Notes under the pieces: model-generated | Database searches by the model: none | What the model saw: only the letters and a program-made list of their open reading frames with translations | What the model was told of the DNA's origin: nothing | Made by a program: the position numbers and the translations under genes | Part shown: in pieces, positions 57,159 to 64,000 of the stretch | Numbering within the stretch: the stretch's first letter is position 1 | Layout of the letters: every line of letters begins with the position of its first letter | NCBI RefSeq assembly: GCF_000384395.1 | Contig: NZ_ARWE01000001.1 | Coordinates: 4,066,501-4,130,500, forward strand | Origin: Geopsychrobacter electrodiphilus DSM 16401 | Lineage (GTDB): Bacteria; Desulfobacterota; Desulfuromonadia; Desulfuromonadales; Geopsychrobacteraceae | Length of the DNA: 64,000 nt | Direction: 5' to 3'

Positions 57159-59894
57159 ATGGAGAAAAACGAGCACCTTCCCCACCCGTCAGAGAAACAG
57201 ACTCTCGAGGATAAGAACAGATTCGAACGAATGGTCAATACCATTCCGGTCATGCTTTACGATTCCGTCCTCGATCCAGCCGGTACCAGCCGTTTTCTCT
57301 ATGTGGCACCTGGCCCTTGTCGTGAAATTCTTGAATTAGACCCAGGAGAGCTTCTGAATGATATGGGGTTGGTGTGGAATCTGATCCATCCAGAGGATCT
57401 TGAGCGCCTTTACCAGGAGGATCTGGCCGCCAACCTTGAGGGAAAAGTATTTAACTCCGAAGTTCGCATCATTACGCCCTCGGGGCGCTTAAAATGGCTT
57501 CGGATCAATTCTAAGCCTAACCCGGCGTCACCTGGGGAGCCTGTGATTTGGAGTGGATTCCTTCAGGACATCACAGAGAGTCGGAAGGCCGAAGAGGAAA
57601 GAAACCGCCTGGCCAATCTGGTTGATGTTGCTCCTGCGGCCATTACCATCCATGACCCCGATGGGAATTTCCTGTATGCAAACCAGAAATGCCTGGATAT
57701 GCACGGATATACCCGTGAGGAATTCTTGGCACTCAACCTTCATGAGCTTGATGTTCCTGAGACTGTAGTTTTATTTGAAGAGAGGAAACGTCAAATTGAG
57801 CAGCATGGGTCAGCCTCTTTTGAGGTTAGTCATTTCCGGAAGGACGGCTCAATATTTTCTTTACATGTATCGATCAGAGCGACGCAATGGGAAAACAAAC
57901 CAGCCGTTGAAAGTATCGCTGTAGATATCTCCGAGCAGAAACGGGTAGAGGATGCCCTTCACGAGTCACGAAATTTACTCCACAGTGTTGTGGAGAACAT
58001 TCCCATCCGCATTTTTTGGAAGGACTCTGAATTAAACTATCTCGGTTGTAATACGGCGTTTGCTGAGGCGGCCGGTTTTTCCTGCCCTGAAGATTTGCTA
58101 GGCAAAGATGACTTCCAGATGGGCTGGCAAGAGCAGGCGGAGATGTACCGGGCAGATGACCAGCTGGTTATAGAGTCAGGCGTTCCCAAACTGGGGATCA
58201 TTGAACCCCAAACGACACCCGCGGGAGAGAGAATCACGGTCTGTACCTCCAAGGTTCCGCTGTTTGATGACGACAATAAGGTTATCGGGTTGCTGGGGAT
58301 TTATGAAGACATTACCGAACGCCTGAAGGCGGAAGAAGAGTTGAAAGAGAGTGAGTATTTTTTTAAGGAGTCACAACGTTCCGCTTCCATTGGCTCCTAT
58401 AAGGCAGATTTGGTGGGAGGCTATTGGGAATCCTCTGAGGTTTTGGATTCTATTTTTGGTATTGATGAAAGCTACAACCGAAGTATTCAAGGCTGGATGG
58501 ACCTGGTTCACCTGGATGATCGAGAGAGGCTAGAGACATATTTGAGCGAAGAGATTATCGGCCAGAAAAAAGCGTTTGCCAAAGAATACCGGATCATTCG
58601 TCACAACGATGGCGAAACACGCTGGGTCTATGGATTGGGTGCCCTGACCTTCAATCGCGATGGGCACAAGCTGTCTTTGCTTGGAACAATTCAGGATATT
58701 ACTGACCAGAAAAATAAAGAAGAGGAGCGCAAGACCCTCGAAAATCAGCTTCAACAAACCCAGAGAATTGAAGCGCTGGGTCGACTCGCCGGCGGGGTGG
58801 CCCATGATTTTAATAATATGCTGAGCATCATTCTCGGGCATGTAGAAATCGCGAAAAGAAAAGAGGCAGTATCACCTGCACTACATCAGCACCTGGATCA
58901 GATTCACAATGCGGCCAAACGTTCTGCCGATATCGTGCGCCAGCTTCTGGCTTTTGCGCGGAGACAAACAGTTACCCCTAAGATCCTTGACCTGAACGAT
59001 ACGATTCGGGGCATGTTTACCATGCTCAAGCGCCTGATCGGCGAAGAAGTTGAACTGGCCTGGTCATGCGAAAACATGCTGTGGCCGGTTAAGGTGGATC
59101 CTGGCCAGATTGACCAAATTCTGGCCAACCTTTGCGTCAACGCGCGGGATGCCATCGAAGGGTTCGGTGAGATCAATATCGAGGTAATAAATAAACATTG
59201 TGATGGCATTTTTTGCGCCGAACACAAGGGACTCTCCCGGGGGGATTATGTTCTCCTGTCCGTGACTGATAATGGTAGCGGAATAGAGGAGAAAAACCTC
59301 GAAAAGATTTTCGAGCCTTTTTTTACGACCAAAGGAGTAGGTCAAGGAACTGGCCTTGGACTTGCGACGGTTTATGGAATCGTAAAGCAGAATGACGGCT
59401 ACATCGATGTTCAAAGCAAGCCAGGTGAAGGCACCACATTCCTGATATATTTCCCTCGATTTACGGGGGAAAATGTAGGTTCTCAGGTAGAGCCTGGAGC
59501 AAGCCTGGTTGAACGAGGAAAGGAAACGGTTTTGCTGGTGGAGGATGAGCCGGCGATACTTGATATTGGCAGACAACTTCTGGAACTACAGGGGTACCGA
59601 GTGTTGACGGCCGAAACACCAGGGGAAGCGATTCGCCTGGCCGAAGAATACACGGGGGATATTCATCTTTTGATGACTGATGTCGTCATGCCAGAAATGA
59701 ACGGTAGACAACTGGCCAAAAAAATCCTGACCCTTTATCCAGATATCAAGCGTCTTTTTATGTCAGGGTATACAGCTGACGTCATTGCTCATCATGGTGT
59801 GCTTGACGACGGAATACATTTCATCCATAAGCCATTTTCTCTTGATGACCTTACGACAAAGTTAAGGGAGGTATTGGATTCGTCTGGGTATTGA
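57159..59894 (+). CDS. multi-PAS hybrid sensor histidine kinase
   Basis: 911 residues without clear membrane spans, so a cytoplasmic sensor. Four PAS domains (about 25-145, 150-265, 270-395, 400-520), a HisKA domain with His near 549 (GGVAHDFNNM), a GHKL ATPase domain (about 650-770; GTGLGLATVYGIVKQ) and a C-terminal receiver (about 790-911; VLLVEDEPAIL, phospho-acceptor Asp near 840 in MTDVVMPEMNG). GGAGG precedes the ATG. No dedicated response regulator lies beside it; signal unknown. Confidence 0.93.
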   Translation: MEKNEHLPHPSEKQTLEDKNRFERMVNTIPVMLYDSVLDPAGTSRFLYVAPGPCREILELDPGELLNDMGLVWNLIHPEDLERLYQEDLAANLEGKVFNSEVRIITPSGRLKWLRINSKPNPASPGEPVIWSGFLQDITESRKAEEERNRLANLVDVAPAAITIHDPDGNFLYANQKCLDMHGYTREEFLALNLHELDVPETVVLFEERKRQIEQHGSASFEVSHFRKDGSIFSLHVSIRATQWENKPAVESIAVDISEQKRVEDALHESRNLLHSVVENIPIRIFWKDSELNYLGCNTAFAEAAGFSCPEDLLGKDDFQMGWQEQAEMYRADDQLVIESGVPKLGIIEPQTTPAGERITVCTSKVPLFDDDNKVIGLLGIYEDITERLKAEEELKESEYFFKESQRSASIGSYKADLVGGYWESSEVLDSIFGIDESYNRSIQGWMDLVHLDDRERLETYLSEEIIGQKKAFAKEYRIIRHNDGETRWVYGLGALTFNRDGHKLSLLGTIQDITDQKNKEEERKTLENQLQQTQRIEALGRLAGGVAHDFNNMLSIILGHVEIAKRKEAVSPALHQHLDQIHNAAKRSADIVRQLLAFARRQTVTPKILDLNDTIRGMFTMLKRLIGEEVELAWSCENMLWPVKVDPGQIDQILANLCVNARDAIEGFGEINIEVINKHCDGIFCAEHKGLSRGDYVLLSVTDNGSGIEEKNLEKIFEPFFTTKGVGQGTGLGLATVYGIVKQNDGYIDVQSKPGEGTTFLIYFPRFTGENVGSQVEPGASLVERGKETVLLVEDEPAILDIGRQLLELQGYRVLTAETPGEAIRLAEEYTGDIHLLMTDVVMPEMNGRQLAKKILTLYPDIKRLFMSGYTADVIAHHGVLDDGIHFIHKPFSLDDLTTKLREVLDSSGY

Positions 59895-60038
59895 ATTTAC
59901 CGGGAAAGGTAGTTGTTTTTATTGGCCATCATTATATGCATTGATTAACGGTGTTCATATTGGACGAAAGGCAAGTTCCCTTAAATCCACGGCAATACGG
60001 AGAAATACCACCCAGATCGCCAGAAGAATATTTGCTGA

Positions 60039-60078
60039 CTGAATAGCCGTGGAGAACGGGGGCCTCACGGCTATTCAG
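60039..60078. repeat. perfect 13-bp inverted repeat between convergent genes
   Basis: CTGAATAGCCGTG (60039-60051) and CACGGCTATTCAG (60066-60078) enclose a 14-base loop. There is no T-run on either side; a partial third copy CGCTATTCAGG follows near 60107. It may still end transcripts from the kinase and GFA genes. The rest of the 207-base gap is featureless. Confidence 0.6.
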
Positions 60079-60101
60079 GCGTCTGCATAACACCATCAAC
60101 G

Positions 60102-60560
60102 CTATTCAGGTAACACCTCACCCGAACCACCGGCTTCGGCCGGAAGATCCTTGAATTTTGGCAAGCCGTCCTTCATGGGATGCACGGTCTCCTGATAGTG
60201 CACATGCAAACCGGGAGCGAAGGTGAAGCTCTTAATAATAACGGCAGGGACATCAACGAGATTCAATGTTGGGTGCTCGATGACGACATGGCTGCCACAG
60301 GTCTTGCACCACATACGTTGACTTGGACCCTGTTCATTCTTAGTCGCCGCGGTTTTATCAAAACCGGCCAGGTTTCCTGAGCCCTTGGTGATCTTGAAAC
60401 TCTCCGGATTCCACAGGGTAAAAGCATTGATCTGCCCTGCGGACCAATGCCGACATGAGTCGCAATGGCAATACCCCATGAGTTCCGGTTGACCATTCAA
60501 ACTGAACTCAACTGCGCCACAAAAACAGCTACCTGTGTACTTTTGCGTGTTGTCCATCAT
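60102..60560 (-). CDS. GFA-family (Gfa/CENP-V) zinc protein
   Basis: 152 residues with the cysteine set of the family: CFCGAVEF, CHCDSCRHW and MWCKTCGSHV, which bind two zinc ions. The family is named after a glutathione-dependent formaldehyde-activating enzyme, but most members have unknown substrates. It is the last gene of a three-gene LysR-linked cluster, 34 bases after the nitrilase gene. Confidence 0.87.
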   Translation of the reverse strand: MMDNTQKYTGSCFCGAVEFSLNGQPELMGYCHCDSCRHWSAGQINAFTLWNPESFKITKGSGNLAGFDKTAATKNEQGPSQRMWCKTCGSHVVIEHPTLNLVDVPAVIIKSFTFAPGLHVHYQETVHPMKDGLPKFKDLPAEAGGSGEVLPE

Positions 60561-60594
60561 TGGTACTCCTTATCTCTGACGAAAGGTTCATCTC

Positions 60595-61542
60595 TCATCG
60601 GTCCTGATTTTTGAATTCCACGGACGTCTGAGCTCGGGTATCCACCTGCAGTGTGAAAATATCTGGCCGTGAGTAATGTCCAGCCACGTCGAACACCCTG
60701 CGTGCAGCGGCTACTTTTCCCAAGTCGATGTCAGCATACAGAATACCAGATTCCTTGCGCATCGGGCCGGCGACAATTTCACCACCGGGGGCAATGACCA
60801 CGGAGTCACCTGGGTTCACCCACTCCTCGGGATCAGGGTACAATCGCGATTTGTCGGGGAAATCATCCGGAAAATCACTGCCCCGCATCAGGTTGCCAGA
60901 GCCCACAACCCAGCAGCGGCCTTCGCGGGCGATGTGTTGCAGACTGCCGAGCCAGCCTTCGCCACTGTCGTAGGTCGGCGCGATATAGATCTCCACCCCC
61001 TGTGCATAGAGGGCATACCTTGCCAGCGGCATATAGTTTTCCCAGCAGACCAGGGCACCGATGCGACCTGCCGGGGTATCAACGACCCTCAGCCCGGAAG
61101 CATCTCCGAAGCCCCAGACCATCCGTTCTGGGTTGGTCGGCATCAATTTGCGATGTCTGTTCAACAGGCTCCCGTCCGGGCCGATGATGATCAGAGTATT
61201 GTAGAGGGTCGTGCGGCTGAGTCGGCTGTCGCACTCTTCAATACCACATACGATGGTGACCTCATGTTCCCGGGCCGCAGCGTAGAGCGGGAGCAGGTCA
61301 TCCGATTCCATGCAGACGCTGTTGTCGAACAGGCGCTGGTACAGCTGTTCAGACAGATTCCAGTCGCCTCCCGGTCTAAGGCGCCAGACCCAGGTCGGAT
61401 AGCCCGGGATAAAGGCCTCGGTGAAGATTACGACTGTGGCTTTTTGTGCGGCGGCCTCTTTCACCGAAGTCACCGCCAACTCAATCGATTTTTCCTTATC
61501 CAGAAAGACCGAAGCTTTTTGTACGATCGCTAATTTCGGCAT
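60595..61542 (-). CDS. nitrilase (carbon-nitrogen hydrolase)
   Basis: 315 residues from the ATG at 61542 (GGGAGG upstream). The Glu-Lys-Cys triad is visible in FTEAFIPGYP, RHRKLMPT and VCWENYMPLAR, the signature of aliphatic/aromatic nitrilases of branch 1. It turns an organic nitrile into the acid and ammonia. It starts ten bases after the methyltransferase stop, so both are probably one transcript. Confidence 0.9.
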   Translation of the reverse strand: MPKLAIVQKASVFLDKEKSIELAVTSVKEAAAQKATVVIFTEAFIPGYPTWVWRLRPGGDWNLSEQLYQRLFDNSVCMESDDLLPLYAAAREHEVTIVCGIEECDSRLSRTTLYNTLIIIGPDGSLLNRHRKLMPTNPERMVWGFGDASGLRVVDTPAGRIGALVCWENYMPLARYALYAQGVEIYIAPTYDSGEGWLGSLQHIAREGRCWVVGSGNLMRGSDFPDDFPDKSRLYPDPEEWVNPGDSVVIAPGGEIVAGPMRKESGILYADIDLGKVAAARRVFDVAGHYSRPDIFTLQVDTRAQTSVEFKNQDR

Positions 61543-61552
61543 CTTCTCCCTC

Positions 61553-62419
61553 CTATTTTGTACCCACGGCGACCAGCAGCTCGCAGGGCCCTTCAAACTG
61601 ACCATTGGTCTCAAATGCTGTTAAGGCCTCTTCAACCTCACTCCAGGCATCATCCTGTTCCATATCGGATAGGCCCGATAACATTTGATGCAGGGCGCCA
61701 AAAGATTCCTGCTCAAACTGTAAACATTCCGCCGCTGATGAGACACGCACTGGGGCGCTTATGGTTTTAAGCTCTATGTTTTTAAATCCTGCTCGAGCAA
61801 AAATATCAACCAGTTTGCCTTCGCCCCCCAGACTGAAAGGACCTGGCTGGCCAGGTAATGGTGGCGGGAGTTTGGCTCGACGTCGGATGATGGAAACCGG
61901 AATCGAGAAAAATTGATTTGTCTCAGCGGTGGAATAAACCATGGCCGCGACCTTGCAGCCTGTTTTTACCTGCTGCTTCATCCCCGCCAGGGCCTTTTGC
62001 TGATCCGGAAAATAAATTAAAGCCACACGAGAAATGACGGCATCGAATGGTTCTGCATTGAGATCCGCCAGGTTTTCACCATCAATGGACAGGGTTTGCA
62101 CATTTTTCAGGCCCGCCAACTTTGCGGATGCGGCGGCATATTGCAGAATCTTCGCGGAGAGGTCCGTGGCCAGAACCTGCCCCTGGGGACCAATCCGTTT
62201 GGCCACTCTCAGGGTTTGCTCCCCGGCGCCGGCAGCCACATCCAGCACTCGGCAGCCATTTTTAATCCCACACATATCCAGCATGGTTTCGGTGGCCGGG
62301 CCTAACCATCTGGACAATAAGGGTCCCCAGCGGTGCCAGGCTTCTGCGGCAGAATCCCATTGTTGCAGGGTCGTTTGCTTGTACTTTACAGCATCAAATT
62401 TGGGTGGGTTTTCAGTCAT
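61553..62419 (-). CDS. class I SAM-dependent methyltransferase
   Basis: 288 residues from the ATG at 62419, with AGGAG upstream. Motif I VLDVAAGAGEQTLRVA (about 57-72), ATDLSAKIL and DAVISRVALIYFPD are clear. The fold resembles UbiE-type small-molecule methyltransferases; substrate unknown. It is first in the cluster with nitrilase and GFA genes, divergent from a LysR regulator. Confidence 0.85.
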   Translation of the reverse strand: MTENPPKFDAVKYKQTTLQQWDSAAEAWHRWGPLLSRWLGPATETMLDMCGIKNGCRVLDVAAGAGEQTLRVAKRIGPQGQVLATDLSAKILQYAAASAKLAGLKNVQTLSIDGENLADLNAEPFDAVISRVALIYFPDQQKALAGMKQQVKTGCKVAAMVYSTAETNQFFSIPVSIIRRRAKLPPPLPGQPGPFSLGGEGKLVDIFARAGFKNIELKTISAPVRVSSAAECLQFEQESFGALHQMLSGLSDMEQDDAWSEVEEALTAFETNGQFEGPCELLVAVGTK

Positions 62420-62474
62420 GGCGCTCTCCTTTCTGTTAGGTGTCAGACTATGACTCAATCATAGGACCTGTTTA

Positions 62475-62525
62475 TTGCGGCTTACAATTCGCAAAAAGAT
62501 GAAACATAATGTGCAAAAATGCACA
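62475..62525. promoter_or_regulatory. LysR-type operator region in the divergent gap
   Basis: Two dyads occur in the gap between the methyltransferase and lysR: TTGCG-N10-CGCAA (62475-62494) and the perfect TGTGCA-AAAA-TGCACA (62510-62525). This arrangement of two sites between a LysR gene and its divergent target is typical. Confidence 0.55.
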
Positions 62526-62540
62526 GACTTGGAGGATGCG

Positions 62541-63443
62541 ATGAACTGGGACGATATGCGGTTTTTTCTGGCAGTTGCGCGCACCGGCTCCATCAGTGGG
62601 GGGGCCAAACAGTTGGAAGTGCAGCATTCGACGGTTTCCCGGCGCTTGCGGGCGCTGGAGGAAACCCTGGGGACGCGTCTGATTGAGCGTAAAAAGACCG
62701 GCTATGAACTGACCCCGGCCGGCGAACATATCAAGCAGTCGGCCATCCGGGTTGAAAGGGAGATGCTCGGTGTCGATGAAGCACTCCTGGGCAAAGATGC
62801 CGCTCTCGCCGGCCCCCTGCATGTGAGTGCTCTAAACAACATGGCCTCATCGATACTTATGCCGATGTTCGCCCGTTTTAGTGAAAAACACCCGCAAGTG
62901 GAAGTGCACATCAACGTCTCCAATGTGGATGCCAGCCTGGCACAACGCGAGGCGGATGTTGCGATTCGCCTCACCAATGCACCGATAGATACCCTGATCG
63001 GAAAACGGATGCTGACGGTTGCCTCCACCATTTACGGCAACCGTGACTATCTGAATAACATCAAACAACAGGCAGGTGAACCCAAGTGGATCGGGGTCAA
63101 CTGCTGTCTGTTTCACAAAACCTGGACCAAGCAAACGTGCAGTCATCAGTCGCATAACTTTTATAGCAATGACACCTTGCTGACCCTGGGGGCGATCAGA
63201 GAGGGTTTGGGGGTTTCCTATTTACCCTGTTTTATGGGAGACAGCGACCCCTTGTTGCAACGTTACTCTGAGCCAGACCCGCAACATGATCTGGGATTAT
63301 GGATATTGCTGCATTCGGATTTGAAGCGAACTGCCCGCGTCCTGTCATTTCGCGACCATATGATCAGGAGTATTCAGGAAAAACGGGATTTGTTTGAAGG
63401 GAAATTAGCGGATGAAGAGTCCGGCCGCGTCCTAGAGGCCTAG
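62541..63443 (+). CDS. LysR-family transcription regulator
   Basis: 300 residues from the ATG at 62541 (TTGGAGG upstream). N-terminal helix-turn-helix ([35 protein letters not shown], about 5-40 in two pieces) and a substrate-binding C-terminal domain (about 90-290). It is divergent from the methyltransferase-nitrilase-GFA cluster and probably controls it. Its 3' end overlaps the kbl end by 12 bases. Confidence 0.9.
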   Translation: MNWDDMRFFLAVARTGSISGGAKQLEVQHSTVSRRLRALEETLGTRLIERKKTGYELTPAGEHIKQSAIRVEREMLGVDEALLGKDAALAGPLHVSALNNMASSILMPMFARFSEKHPQVEVHINVSNVDASLAQREADVAIRLTNAPIDTLIGKRMLTVASTIYGNRDYLNNIKQQAGEPKWIGVNCCLFHKTWTKQTCSHQSHNFYSNDTLLTLGAIREGLGVSYLPCFMGDSDPLLQRYSEPDPQHDLGLWILLHSDLKRTARVLSFRDHMIRSIQEKRDLFEGKLADEESGRVLEA

Positions 63444-64000
63444 CTGTTTCTTCACCCGGCCGAAGGCCTCAATCGCGAATTCTAGATCCTCTGCCGTTAA
63501 GGCGGCCGACATCTGGGTGCGGATGCGGGCCTTACCCTTTGGTACTACCGGGTAGGAAAACGCCACCACGAAGATCCCCTGGGCCAGCATCGCTTCGGCA
63601 AATTTCCCCGCGATTGCGGCATCGTGCAGCATCACTGGCACGATCGGGTGTTCACCTGGCAGAAGGTCAAATCCGTGCCGGGTCAGGCCTGCGCGAAAGA
63701 TTGCTGTATTTTCGCGCAGTTGATCGCGCAGTGCACTCGATTCGCAGATCAGATCGATCGCCTTCAGGGCGCCGGCCACTGCGGGCGGGGCCACTGAATT
63801 GGAGAAGAGATAGGGGCGCGAGCGCTGGCGCAGCAGATCGACAACCGCCTGGCGTGCACTGGTAAAGCCACCGCTGGCGCCGCCCAGGGCCTTGCCTAGG
63901 GTGCCGGTGATAATATCCACCCGCTCCAGGCAGTTACGATACTCGGCGGAGCCGCGGCCGCCGGCGCCGATAAAACCGGTGGCATGGGAATCATCGACAT
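63432..64000 (-). CDS. kbl: glycine C-acetyltransferase (2-amino-3-ketobutyrate CoA ligase), 3' part
   Basis: The last 189 residues of the protein; the 5' part lies beyond base 64000. [15 protein letters not shown] and [16 protein letters not shown] (PLP lysine in TLGKAL) and the ending [21 protein letters not shown] match Kbl closely. It splits 2-amino-3-ketobutyrate into glycine and acetyl-CoA in threonine breakdown. The threonine dehydrogenase partner, if present, is outside the window. Confidence 0.92.
   Translation of the reverse strand, partial: VDDSHATGFIGAGGRGSAEYRNCLERVDIITGTLGKALGGASGGFTSARQAVVDLLRQRSRPYLFSNSVAPPAVAGALKAIDLICESSALRDQLRENTAIFRAGLTRHGFDLLPGEHPIVPVMLHDAAIAGKFAEAMLAQGIFVVAFSYPVVPKGKARIRTQMSAALTAEDLEFAIEAFGRVKKQLGL

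Overview
The window comes from the chromosome of an anaerobic Desulfuromonadales-type bacterium (Geobacter/Desulfuromonas/Pelobacter relatives). This is inferred from gene order: atpA-atpH-atpF-atpF' next to a bactofilin, parB-parA, rsmG, mnmG, mnmE, yidC, yidD, rnpA and rpmH on one strand, facing dnaA-dnaN-recF-gyrB-gyrA on the other. No ribosomal RNA or tRNA is present, so the lineage call rests on synteny and protein character only.

Region 1 (1-20 kb) is the replication-origin neighbourhood. The minus strand carries the 5' end of the ATP synthase operon, a bactofilin, the ParAB partition system with one perfect parS palindrome (7238-7253), and genes for tRNA/rRNA modification and membrane insertion. 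The origin seems bipartite, with DnaA boxes on both sides of dnaA (11012-11261 and 12591-12812). dnaA, dnaN, recF and the middle of yidC are strikingly AT-rich, while gyrB returns to the GC-richer background.

Region 2 (20-40 kb) is housekeeping: a TPR membrane protein, gpsA, a secreted cyclophilin, nth, aconitase, trmO, a drug/metabolite transporter, PBP1A, queC-folE2, a DUF2064 glycosyltransferase-like protein and the full tolQRAB-pal-cpoB envelope system. One gap (28.6-29.1 kb) holds a textbook sigma-54 promoter without a clear gene. An 18-bp DnaA-box-containing sequence occurs at both 23.2 and 33.7 kb.

Region 3 (39.4-56 kb) is accessory and metabolic: an unrecognised two-part protein with a nucleoside-processing-like C-terminal domain, a thioesterase, a MoxR/CoxE chaperone pair, and the most interesting locus, a minus-strand operon at 43.1-51.6 kb. 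It reads iclR - acyl-CoA dehydrogenase - small gamma-like membrane subunit - Na+-pumping decarboxylase beta subunit - free biotin carrier - glutaconyl-CoA decarboxylase alpha-like carboxyltransferase - oxaloacetate decarboxylase/5S-like protein with two tandem biotin domains - methyltransferase. I read this as non-decarboxylating glutaryl-CoA dehydrogenase feeding a biotin- and Na+-dependent glutaconyl-CoA decarboxylase, with the 5S-like protein possibly passing carboxyl groups to pyruvate or from oxaloacetate. Upstream sits a second operon (usp, acyl-CoA dehydrogenase, feruloyl-CoA-synthase-like ligase) that fits activation and oxidation of an organic, possibly aromatic, acid.

Region 4 (56-64 kb) holds a gene-poor 1.1 kb stretch with a long inverted repeat, a large PAS hybrid histidine kinase, a LysR-controlled divergent cluster (methyltransferase, nitrilase, GFA-type protein) and the 3' part of kbl, which runs off the window.
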